Below the pieces are notes generated by a model that ran no database searches, was not told where the DNA came from, and was given only the letters and a program-made list of their open reading frames with translations. This document shows, one piece after another, positions 57,514-64,000 of a DNA stretch of 64,000 bases. The stretch is from JACCXE01 sp963718605 (GTDB lineage: Bacteria > Actinomycetota > Acidimicrobiia > Acidimicrobiales > JACCXE01): positions 3,534,001-3,598,000 of the forward strand of contig OY970363.1 of the NCBI GenBank assembly GCA_963718605.1, written 5' to 3'. Made by a program: the position numbers and the translations under genes. Within the stretch, counting starts at the first letter, position 1; each line of letters opens with the position of its first letter.

Positions 57514-57915
57514 GTGCAAACGCGCCGATGGATGAATCAGAGTCAACCGCAGACACTTCAGATCTCCGTGTTCCTGCTCTATTTCGGCGCCGTGTGGGTG
57601 GTGCTCGGCAGCAGCCCGGAACTCGGCGCCGCGATTGGCGGCGCGAATGCGCAAACCATTGACAACTTCGCTCGTCTGTTCGTCGCGGTTGGCGGGGTCT
57701 ACGCCGGCTACGCGATCTCGAACGAGCAGAAGCTCGGCTGGTTCGTCGGTATTGCCGTAGCGGTCCTGCCGCTCGTGGCCAAGGTCCTGATCATGATCAA
57801 GTACCACGTCGGCCTGTTCGACTTCGACCTGGTCAACCTCTTGTTCGAAATCGCACTAGTCGCGCTGATCCTGCACACCCAGTCCCGCAACTACGTGCGC
57901 ATCTGGTTCAAGTAA
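57514..57915 (+). CDS. Small membrane protein, four predicted helices
   Basis: About 133 residues (or 127 from ATG 57532) with four hydrophobic segments: TLQISVFLLYFGAVWVVLGS, NFARLFVAVGGVYAGYAIS, WFVGIAVAVLPLVAKVLIMI and VNLLFEIALVALILHT. No known family and no conserved charged residue in the helices. It ends 28 bases before a hairpin. It is 12 bases downstream of rlmN and could be cotranscribed. Confidence 0.7.
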   Translation: MQTRRWMNQSQPQTLQISVFLLYFGAVWVVLGSSPELGAAIGGANAQTIDNFARLFVAVGGVYAGYAISNEQKLGWFVGIAVAVLPLVAKVLIMIKYHVGLFDFDLVNLLFEIALVALILHTQSRNYVRIWFK

Positions 57916-57943
57916 CTAGCGCCTCTTGTTCTTTTGAGGTTTA

Positions 57944-57960
57944 CGCGGGCAGAGCCCGCG
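57944..57960. terminator. Hairpin after the small membrane protein
   Basis: CGCGGGC at 57944-57950 and GCCCGCG at 57954-57960 form a 7-bp stem with a 3-base loop, with T's before and A's after. It is 28 bases after the stop at 57915 and likely terminates that transcript. Confidence 0.6.
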
Positions 57961-57978
57961 CAAACATCGAAAGGTCCG

Positions 57979-58029
57979 CGACTTCTGGACGATCCGCGTC
58001 GCCTGACGACGCAAAGTGACCAGAAGTCG
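57979..58029. repeat. 51-base nested inverted repeat
   Basis: Two perfect inverted repeats are nested: CGACTTCTGG (57979-57988) with CCAGAAGTCG (58020-58029), and GCGTCG (57996-58001) with CGACGC (58007-58012), separated by symmetrical 7-base internal segments. It lies between the 57944 hairpin and the LLM gene end (58055), so it may be the terminator of that minus-strand gene, a structured RNA, or a palindromic repeat. Confidence 0.5.
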
Positions 58030-58054
58030 TTCGAATTCTGCGCTCGTCGCGGAA

Positions 58055-59017
58055 CTACCGGAAGTTCTTGGCGACTCCAGCCAGCAGTTCGATGGACTCG
58101 GTTGAGGGGTAGTCGCTCGTCCACGGCATGAAGCTGGTGGCACCGAGGTCGATGTAGGTCTGGATCTTCTCGGCGACCTGGTCGGGCGTACCGATGAGGT
58201 TCCCGGCTGCCCAAGAATCGAACTCCTCACCCCACAGCGACTTCGTGCCGATGGCGCGCAACTCGTCCTCCGACTCGCGCATCATCACTTCGCCCGAAAT
58301 CGTCTTCTCGATCTCGTCGTAGTCGCGGCCGACGGCTTTGCAGTGGTCCTTCAAGATCTCGCACTTGCGGGCGAACTCTTCGGGCTTGCCACCGAAGTTC
58401 GACCGGTCAGCCAAACGCGCGACGACGCGGAGCGTGACCTTTTCGCCACCGCCGCCGATGAGGATCGGCGGGTGCGGATCCTGCAACGGCTTCGGGTCAC
58501 AGTTGGCCCGTTCCATCTTGTAGTACTTGCCGTCGTAGGACGTTTCCGGCTCGGTCCACATCGACTTCATAATTTCGACGCACTCGCGCAGCATCCCGAT
58601 GCGGTCCTTCGGCGCGAGGAAGTCGAAGCCGTAGCCCTTGTACTCGTTCTCGTACCAGCCGGCGCCGATCCCCCAATCGAGTCGGCCACCGCTGATCACA
58701 TCGACGCAACTCGTGATCTTCGCGAGGACCGACGGCTCGCGGTAGCTGTTGCAGCCGACCATTTGTCCGAGGCGGATCTTGGTTGTGCGCTGGCTGATCG
58801 CGGCCATCGTGGTCCAGCACTCGAACACCGCTTCGTGCGCAGGCACGGGAACGTTGTGAAAGTGGTCGTACACCCAGAGCGAATCGAAGCCGAGTTGCTC
58901 AGCCTTGATGGCGATGTCGACCGCGGTGTTCCACTTCGCTTCGGCACCCTCGATGCCGGCCAATTCCATCTTCCAGCCTTGCGGCATGAAGACACCAAAC
59001 GTGATCGGGAAGGTCAT
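58055..59017 (-). CDS. LLM-class F420-dependent oxidoreductase
   Basis: A 320-residue luciferase-like TIM barrel. FGVFMPQGWKMELAGI starts it, YDHFHNVPVPA is the usual flavin-side motif, and VDVISGGRLDWGIGAGWYENEY with GWYE is typical of F420-dependent members. PPILIGGGGEKVTLRVVARL is the conserved middle motif. The reaction is hydride transfer from F420H2 or FMNH2 to an unknown substrate. ATG 59017. It lies 23 bases after the FAD gene on the same strand and may be in one operon with it. Confidence 0.88.
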   Translation of the reverse strand: MTFPITFGVFMPQGWKMELAGIEGAEAKWNTAVDIAIKAEQLGFDSLWVYDHFHNVPVPAHEAVFECWTTMAAISQRTTKIRLGQMVGCNSYREPSVLAKITSCVDVISGGRLDWGIGAGWYENEYKGYGFDFLAPKDRIGMLRECVEIMKSMWTEPETSYDGKYYKMERANCDPKPLQDPHPPILIGGGGEKVTLRVVARLADRSNFGGKPEEFARKCEILKDHCKAVGRDYDEIEKTISGEVMMRESEDELRAIGTKSLWGEEFDSWAAGNLIGTPDQVAEKIQTYIDLGATSFMPWTSDYPSTESIELLAGVAKNFR

Positions 59018-59040
59018 CGCCTGATCCTGCCACGCCGGTG

Positions 59041-60468
59041 TCAGCCCGCTAAGGCGGCGAGCAGGTCCGCTCGCGAGGCAACCGGGTCAGGTGCTGGCAA
59101 TTCGGCGCGACGCTCCCACCACGAGATCGCGCGCTCGACCACGTCGGCGTTGGATGCGATCGCGTCGAGCGGATCCAACAGATTGAACCGGCGCACGGCG
59201 GCTCGGAACACGACGCCGTCATGCGCCATCGCGTACTGCACCGCGGTGCCGATCATGGCGGCCGGGTCGCTCCGGTCCGTGACCGGCGGCGCGTCGCCGC
59301 GCTTGAGTGCGTCCATCCGCGCGAAGCGGGCGCGGTCGACTGCGAGCGAATCTTCGTACCACGGCCGCAGGTGGCTTTCGCAGACCTCGTCAAAGGCGAG
59401 TGCGGCGTTCTCGACGTCTGGGTGTGCGGCGATTGCGTCCGTCAAATACCGGCCAGCCATCCATGCCATCGACGTGCCGCGGCCGAGTACAGGGTTGGTA
59501 CAGAACGCCGCATCGGCGGTAAGCACGATTCCAGTGGCCGCCGGACGACCGTTCACGACGAGTCGGCGACGGCGATCTTGGATGCGCGCGAGGGGCGCGA
59601 CATCGGAAATAGGTTCGGCCTTACCGTCCGAGAGCCAGGCGGCCGTGCGCGGAATCATTTCCATGACGCGCGTGAACGCGTCGTTGTCCTTGAGGCGACG
59701 CAGTTCCGCGTCGTCGGCCAGAGGCGTCGCCGCGAGCGTGAACGTGTTGTGGTCCGCGGGAAAGGTGAACACGAAGATCGAACCCGACTCAGCGTTCAGG
59801 GGGCCGAACTGTTCGGGCGCGGTCGCCCCTTCCGCCAGGCGGTAGTACCGCGAGAAGTACGCCAGTCCGGCGTCCGCCTCGCTCTCCTCCACCGGGCCCG
59901 CACCGATCTCCTCCAACCATCGCCGCGCCGCACCGTGGCGGCCGGTGGCGGCGACCACGAGGTCGGCATCAAGGGTCGTGCCGTCCTCGAACTCGACGCC
60001 GCGCACCCGCGGAACGTCGGACCCCTTCTCGGCGACGAGGCCTTTCACCGACGCGGACCAGCGCACATCGATCGTCGTATGGCGGGTCACCCAGTCGCAC
60101 AGCGTCCGCTCAAAGGTCGGTCGCCGGAACCCGAGGCCAATGAGCTCGTCGTCGCCCGCCATCGGCGCGCGGTCGCAGGCCGACGGCGGCAAGCGGTCGA
60201 CGAAGCGCAGCAGCGTTGGCTCGGCGTCCTCAAGCGCGGCGCGAAGACCCGGCGCGACGGCGGATACCTCACGGCAGAAGCGGGCGAGGAAGAAGTGCGG
60301 CTGGCGAAGCTGGGGGACGGACCGACGCTCCCAGGACGTCCAGGCCTCCTCATCGGTCGGAGGCGGCGCCGGGTCCCGATCGAGCACTGTCACGTCGTGG
60401 CCGGCGGCGGCGAGCGGCACCGCCGCTCCGAACCCGCCCGGCCCCCCACCTACAACGAGAATGCGCAT
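59041..60468 (-). CDS. FAD-dependent oxidoreductase (monooxygenase-like)
   Basis: A 475-residue flavoprotein. RILVVGGGPGGFGAAVPLAA is the Rossmann dinucleotide-binding motif, VVAATGRHGAARRW is the second, and LTADAAFCTNPVLGRGTSMA the GD-type FAD motif near the C-terminus. It belongs to the PHBH-like/tryptophan-halogenase-like group without the halogenase WxWxIP motif. Substrate is unknown. ATG 60468. It follows the LCP gene (stop 60513) by 44 bases on the same strand. Confidence 0.85.
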   Translation of the reverse strand: MRILVVGGGPGGFGAAVPLAAAGHDVTVLDRDPAPPPTDEEAWTSWERRSVPQLRQPHFFLARFCREVSAVAPGLRAALEDAEPTLLRFVDRLPPSACDRAPMAGDDELIGLGFRRPTFERTLCDWVTRHTTIDVRWSASVKGLVAEKGSDVPRVRGVEFEDGTTLDADLVVAATGRHGAARRWLEEIGAGPVEESEADAGLAYFSRYYRLAEGATAPEQFGPLNAESGSIFVFTFPADHNTFTLAATPLADDAELRRLKDNDAFTRVMEMIPRTAAWLSDGKAEPISDVAPLARIQDRRRRLVVNGRPAATGIVLTADAAFCTNPVLGRGTSMAWMAGRYLTDAIAAHPDVENAALAFDEVCESHLRPWYEDSLAVDRARFARMDALKRGDAPPVTDRSDPAAMIGTAVQYAMAHDGVVFRAAVRRFNLLDPLDAIASNADVVERAISWWERRAELPAPDPVASRADLLAALAG

Positions 60469-60512
60469 GAATGAACGGTAGATCGAGACGCCGACTCGAT
60501 GGCGGGCGGAGG

Positions 60513-61757
60513 CTACGGCTCCGAAGTCGTCGTCGTTGTGGTGCCGCCGCCGCCCAAGATCGAACCGCGCGTCGTCGAGGTCGTCTCGTCGGGGATCGTC
60601 GTCGTTTCTTCGGTGTATTCGGTCGTGGGCGTCGTGTCGTCCGTGCCGTCGCCTCCACCGGTGCTGCCGCCGTTGTTCACGCTGCCCTGATTCGGCGAGC
60701 CGTACGACCCCGTCAGGCGGGCGTCGTCGCGCAGGTCACCCCACATCGCCGCGGCGGATTCACCCGGGTAGACGACGGACTGGCCTCCGGCCGCGGTGCC
60801 CGTCTTGCCCGGCATCACGACGTTGTTGATCGAAGCGGGATCCAGTCGACGGGCGAGCGCGGCGAGGCTGTCCAGCTCCGAAATGGGCACTTCGATCTCG
60901 GCGTGGTTCGCCATCACCGACATCCAACGCCGCAGACCGGAGTCGTCTTCGACGTCAGTGCGCATCTTGGCGAGGGTCGCCAACATCAGCGACCCCTGGT
61001 TCTGTGAACGACTGAAGTCGCCGTAGGGCACGTCGTGGCGATCACGGCAAAACGCGAGCGCCTGCTCACCGTTGAAGTGGTGGTATCCCTGCGCGAAATG
61101 GGCGCCTGAGTACTTGTCGTCCATGTTGCGAGGCACGTAGACGTCGACGCCGCCGAGGTCGTCGACCATGCTGGCGAAACCCTCAAACGCGGTGAGCACG
61201 TAGTACTGGATTGGCAACCCGGTGAAGTTGCGCATCGTCTGCACCATCACGTCCGGTCCGCCGCGCGACATCGCCTCGTTGATCTTGTGCTGACCCTTGC
61301 CCGGGATCTCGACGTAGGTGTCGCGCGGGATTCCTACGATCGTCCCCGATTTCGTCGCTGGGTCGACGGCGAGGATGTGGATCGAGTCGGTGCGGGTCTT
61401 GTGCAGGTCCTGTCCCGGCCGGGCATCGGAGCCAACGACGAGGAAGAACACCAGGCCTTCCTTGATCGGGATGTTGCTATGAAACGCGAGCGCCTTGCCG
61501 TACGCGGAGCCGTTGGCGCCGAGCAGGCCGGCGGAGGAACGTGGCGCCGGAATCGTCGTGCCACCAAGGTCGGGCGCGGGCAGGGTGACGGTGGGCTGCG
61601 TGGTCGACGTCGCGTCGTACTTGCCGATCACGATGGACTTGTGTTCAGGCTTTGTGACCAGGATTCCGGCCGCGATCATGCCGACAGCAGCGACCACAAT
61701 GGCGATGTACCCCAGGCGACTGCGCAGCAATGAACGCCTCGCGAAGTGACGATTCAT
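60513..61757 (-). CDS. LytR-CpsA-Psr (LCP) family cell-wall ligase
   Basis: A 414-residue protein with one N-terminal membrane helix (GYIAIVVAAVGMIAAGILV), a linker, and the LCP domain (about 130-330): VVGSDARPG, TRTDSIHILAVDPATKSGTI, IPRDTYVEIPGKGQHKINEA with the catalytic Arg/Asp set, and CRDRHDVPYGDFSRSQNQ. LCP proteins move teichoic-acid-like or arabinogalactan-type glycans from undecaprenyl carriers to peptidoglycan. A Gly/Asn then Thr/Glu-rich C-terminus of about 70 residues follows. ATG 61757; the frame upstream is rejected. Divergent from menG by 24 bases. Confidence 0.93.
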   Translation of the reverse strand: MNRHFARRSLLRSRLGYIAIVVAAVGMIAAGILVTKPEHKSIVIGKYDATSTTQPTVTLPAPDLGGTTIPAPRSSAGLLGANGSAYGKALAFHSNIPIKEGLVFFLVVGSDARPGQDLHKTRTDSIHILAVDPATKSGTIVGIPRDTYVEIPGKGQHKINEAMSRGGPDVMVQTMRNFTGLPIQYYVLTAFEGFASMVDDLGGVDVYVPRNMDDKYSGAHFAQGYHHFNGEQALAFCRDRHDVPYGDFSRSQNQGSLMLATLAKMRTDVEDDSGLRRWMSVMANHAEIEVPISELDSLAALARRLDPASINNVVMPGKTGTAAGGQSVVYPGESAAAMWGDLRDDARLTGSYGSPNQGSVNNGGSTGGGDGTDDTTPTTEYTEETTTIPDETTSTTRGSILGGGGTTTTTTSEP

Positions 61758-61781
61758 TGGTCGTGAACCTAGTGTCGGACC

Positions 61782-62483
61782 ATGGCTCGGGTAGTGGCAC
61801 CCCTTCCCGAAGGGGAGGAAAAGGTGCAGGCCGTCGGCGCGATGTTCGACGCCATTGCGCCGCGCTACGACCTGCTCAACCGGCTCCTCACGTTCCGACT
61901 CGACGTGGGTTGGCGCCGCAAGACTCTCGACTCGATGGCGCTGGGCCCCGGCGCGCGAGTCCTCGACATCGCCGCCGGTACAGGGGACCTTTGTCGCGAA
62001 ATGGAACACCGCTCGATGCGCCCGATCGCGCTCGACCTGTCCGCCGGAATGCTCGCGAATGCGCGCACCGATGCGCCTTTGGTCCAGGCCGACGCGCGCT
62101 TCCTCGCCATCGCCACCGCGTCCATGGACGGGGTCACTTGCGGCTTCGCGTTGCGAAATCTTGTGGATCTTGAACGATGTTTCGTTGAGATGGCTCGGGT
62201 ACTACGTCCGGATGGATCGCTGGCGCTGCTCGAGGTATCCGCGCCGACCAATCCCGTGCTGGCGCTGGGCCACCGCATCTACTTCGGGCGGGTCGTGCCG
62301 TTCATCGGCGGCCTCATCTCGGACGGGTCGGCGTATCGCTATCTTCCGCGGTCGGTTGCCTACTTACCCGATACGCCCGCGCTACTGGGGCTGATCGAGA
62401 GCGCCGGATTCGTCAACGCCGAACGGCGCCCGCTCACCGGGGGCATCGCCCAACTCATCACCGCGCGCCGTAGTAGTCGGTGA
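61782..62483 (+). CDS. menG: Demethylmenaquinone methyltransferase
   Basis: A 233-residue UbiE/MenG-type methyltransferase. MFDAIAPRYDLLNRLLTFRL, RVLDIAAGTGDL (motif I), TCGFALRNLVDLER and MARVLRPDGSLALLEVSAP are the family signatures. It methylates demethylmenaquinone as the last step of menaquinone synthesis. The TGA stop overlaps the menF ATG (TGATG). ATG 61782 lies 24 bases from the divergent LCP gene. Confidence 0.95.
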   Translation: MARVVAPLPEGEEKVQAVGAMFDAIAPRYDLLNRLLTFRLDVGWRRKTLDSMALGPGARVLDIAAGTGDLCREMEHRSMRPIALDLSAGMLANARTDAPLVQADARFLAIATASMDGVTCGFALRNLVDLERCFVEMARVLRPDGSLALLEVSAPTNPVLALGHRIYFGRVVPFIGGLISDGSAYRYLPRSVAYLPDTPALLGLIESAGFVNAERRPLTGGIAQLITARRSSR

Positions 62484-63607
62484 TGGACCTCACCAAACTG
62501 CTGGGCGGGCTACGCGACGACGATTTCGTATTGGTCGGCGGCCGCGATGGAGGCTTCGTGGGTCGCGGCGTGCGCGCCCGCATCGACGTGCCCGCCGGCA
62601 TCGGCGGCGCGAGCATCGCCGAGATCGTCGGCAACGCGTTGGCGTCGATGGGCTCGGGCGCCATTGCGATCGGCGCGCTCCCCTTCAACCGCGTGCTGGG
62701 CTCGTCGCTGGTCGTGCCTGACGAGATTTGGTTCGCAGCGGACGGGGTTGGGCCCACGTTCGACGGCGACTCGCCCCTTGGTCCCGATGCGTTCTCGTTG
62801 ACGCCGTCGCTGTCCCACGCCGACTGGTGCGACCTCGTGTCCGACGCGACCGACGCGATCGACGCCGGCCAGTTCGAGAAGGTCGTATTGGCGCGCGCCG
62901 TCGAGGTGTCGGCCAACCGACCGATCGTGGTCGCCGACGTCGTACGCCGCCTCCACAACCTCTACCCGTCCTGCACAACGTTTTCGATCGACGGATTCGT
63001 CGGCGCGTCGCCCGAGTTGTTGATCAGCCGCCACGGCAACGACGTCGTGTCGTATCCGCTGGCCGGCACCACCGCCCGCGTGGGTGACCCCGACGCCGAC
63101 GCGGCGGCCGCCGCCGCGCTGCTCGCGTCGGAAAAGGACCGGGCCGAACACCGGCTCACCGTCGACGGCGTCGCCGCGGCCCTCGAACCCTGGTGCGAAT
63201 CCATCCAGGTGCCCGAAGGGCCGGGCGTGGTGGCGCTACGCAACGTGACCCACCTCGGCACTCGCATCACCGGCATCCTCGGCGAGAACGCACCGGGGTC
63301 CGTGCTCGATCTCGTATCTGCGTTGCACCCGACGGCCGCGGTCGGCGGTCAACCCAGCAAGCAGGCGCTGAGCTGGTTGGCCAACCACGAGCGCCTCGAC
63401 CGGGGCCGTTACGCGGGCCCGGTCGGATGGGTCAACGCGTCGGGCGACGGCGAATGGTGGGTCGGCATCCGCAGCGCCGAGATCGACGACACCCGCGCGG
63501 TGCTGCGCGCCGGCTGCGGCATCGTCACCGGGTCCGAACCCATGGCCGAACTCATGGAGAGCCAGCTCAAGCTGCAGGCCCTACTGGCCGCCCTGGTCCG
63601 CCCCTAA
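62483..63607 (+). CDS. menF: Isochorismate synthase (MenF-type)
   Basis: A 374-residue chorismate-utilising enzyme. VVLARAVEVSANRPIVVADV, SIDGFVGASPELLISRHGND, SYPLAGTTARVG, HRLTVDGVAAALEPW and LHPTAAVGGQPSKQALSWL followed by GRYAGPVGWVNASGDGEWWV are the catalytic stretches. It makes isochorismate from chorismate, the first step to menaquinone (or a siderophore; neighbours favour menaquinone). ATG 62483 is coupled to menG; GTG 62480 is also possible. Confidence 0.93.
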   Translation: MDLTKLLGGLRDDDFVLVGGRDGGFVGRGVRARIDVPAGIGGASIAEIVGNALASMGSGAIAIGALPFNRVLGSSLVVPDEIWFAADGVGPTFDGDSPLGPDAFSLTPSLSHADWCDLVSDATDAIDAGQFEKVVLARAVEVSANRPIVVADVVRRLHNLYPSCTTFSIDGFVGASPELLISRHGNDVVSYPLAGTTARVGDPDADAAAAAALLASEKDRAEHRLTVDGVAAALEPWCESIQVPEGPGVVALRNVTHLGTRITGILGENAPGSVLDLVSALHPTAAVGGQPSKQALSWLANHERLDRGRYAGPVGWVNASGDGEWWVGIRSAEIDDTRAVLRAGCGIVTGSEPMAELMESQLKLQALLAALVRP

Positions 63608-63611
63608 CTCA

Positions 63612-63659
63612 TTCTTGTAACGCTGAGTAGCAAAAACCCCCCTCTGCGGATGACAAGAA
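63612..63659. terminator. Inverted repeat between menF and menD ends
   Basis: TTCTTGT at 63612-63618 is inverted as ACAAGAA at 63653-63659, with a 34-base middle that contains AAAAACCCCCC. On the minus strand the latter reads GGGGGGTTTTT, so it may terminate menD. The arms are short and the long loop makes the hairpin weak. Confidence 0.35.
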
Positions 63660-63666
63660 CGCGGAA

Positions 63667-64000
63667 TTAGGTGCTGATCGCGGCGGCTACCGCAGCGTGA
63701 ACGGCTCGATGAGTCGCCATCGCGGAGCCTTGCGCCACTCGCCGTACGTCGACGCGCACACCGGGGGCCGAGGACGCAACGTCCGCGAGTTCCAGTCCGT
63801 GCGGCGTGGTGAAGAGTTGCTCGAACGTGTCGGGCGTGAGCGCAGACGCTTGCGGCAGGAAGTCGAAGATCGCGCCGCCGTCGTTGTCGATCACGACATA
63901 GGTGAGGTTGTCGAGCTGCGCCGCGGCGCGCAGCCCTCCGACGTCGTGCAGGAACGCAAGATCTCCGAGAATGGCGGTAACGCCGACCGACGGCGACGAC
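63667..64000 (-). CDS. menD: MenD (SEPHCHC synthase), 3' end only
   Basis: The C-terminal 110 residues of MenD; the gene continues past the window. TAILGDLAFLHDVGGL is the thiamine-diphosphate Mg motif and YVVIDNDGGAIFDFLPQ completes it (GD...ND). MenD joins isochorismate with 2-oxoglutarate in menaquinone synthesis. It converges with menF, so the men genes form two divergent-end units here. Stop TAA at 63667-63669. Confidence 0.93.
   Translation of the reverse strand, partial: SSPSVGVTAILGDLAFLHDVGGLRAAAQLDNLTYVVIDNDGGAIFDFLPQASALTPDTFEQLFTTPHGLELADVASSAPGVRVDVRRVAQGSAMATHRAVHAAVAAAIST

Overview
The window is high-G+C DNA with dense gene packing, many GTG starts and ATGA/GTGA stop-start overlaps. 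Gene content points to an actinobacterium: a polA / rpsA / pdtaR (ANTAR regulator) neighbourhood, an IdeR-type regulator, an F420-type luciferase-like oxidoreductase, menaquinone genes, an LCP cell-wall ligase and a Tad pilus without an outer-membrane secretin. A deep lineage such as Acidimicrobiia is my inference from overall style; no marker here proves it. No gene-free stretch exceeds about 300 bases.

Layout. 1-705 is the tail of one tadC gene. 749-3018 is a coupled pair, a DUF1295 membrane protein and a carotenoid oxygenase. 3025-3770 holds two nearly identical Flp pilin genes in tandem, each with its own hairpin. 3975-7003 is a patch of small accessory genes (membrane protein, DivIVA-like, DUF6226, a FosA-like VOC protein lacking one metal ligand, a HAD hydrolase). 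7037-15445 is a seven-gene minus-strand Tad operon (cpaB, tadZ, tadA, a VWA-TadB fusion, tadC, a polytopic membrane protein, a possible Cys/His hydrolase). Divergent from it, 15558-18277 carries three TadE/TadG-like pseudopilin genes, one with Ig-like repeats.

18288-26445 is a minus-strand run from polA to rpsA. 26492-30804 holds cysQ, ideR, a SpoU methyltransferase, pdtaR, a coiled-coil gene, a DUF3105 protein and an MBL hydrolase. tRNA-Leu(CAA) at 30840 is followed by a complete IS3-family element and a stand-alone HTH-LAGLIDADG gene. 33002-39192 is mixed (cupredoxin, lipoprotein, bcp, methyltransferase, ABC1 kinase), followed by a DEAD-box helicase.

40403-43807 is trpCFBA. After a 116-bp inverted-repeat element comes a two-component system. 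45951-54717 is a compact minus-strand operon, hisD-C-B-H-A-F, a GroES-like gene, hisI, trpE, ygfZ and a lipoprotein; hisC is broken by a one-base frameshift. The right end holds nth, a VIT1-type transporter, rlmN, two redox enzymes, an LCP protein and menG-menF with menD (partial).

The most unusual block is the Tad region: two tadC paralogues, duplicated pilins, a VWA-TadB fusion, an Ig-bearing pseudopilin, and two extra genes translationally coupled to the pilus operon that may modify or process the pilus.
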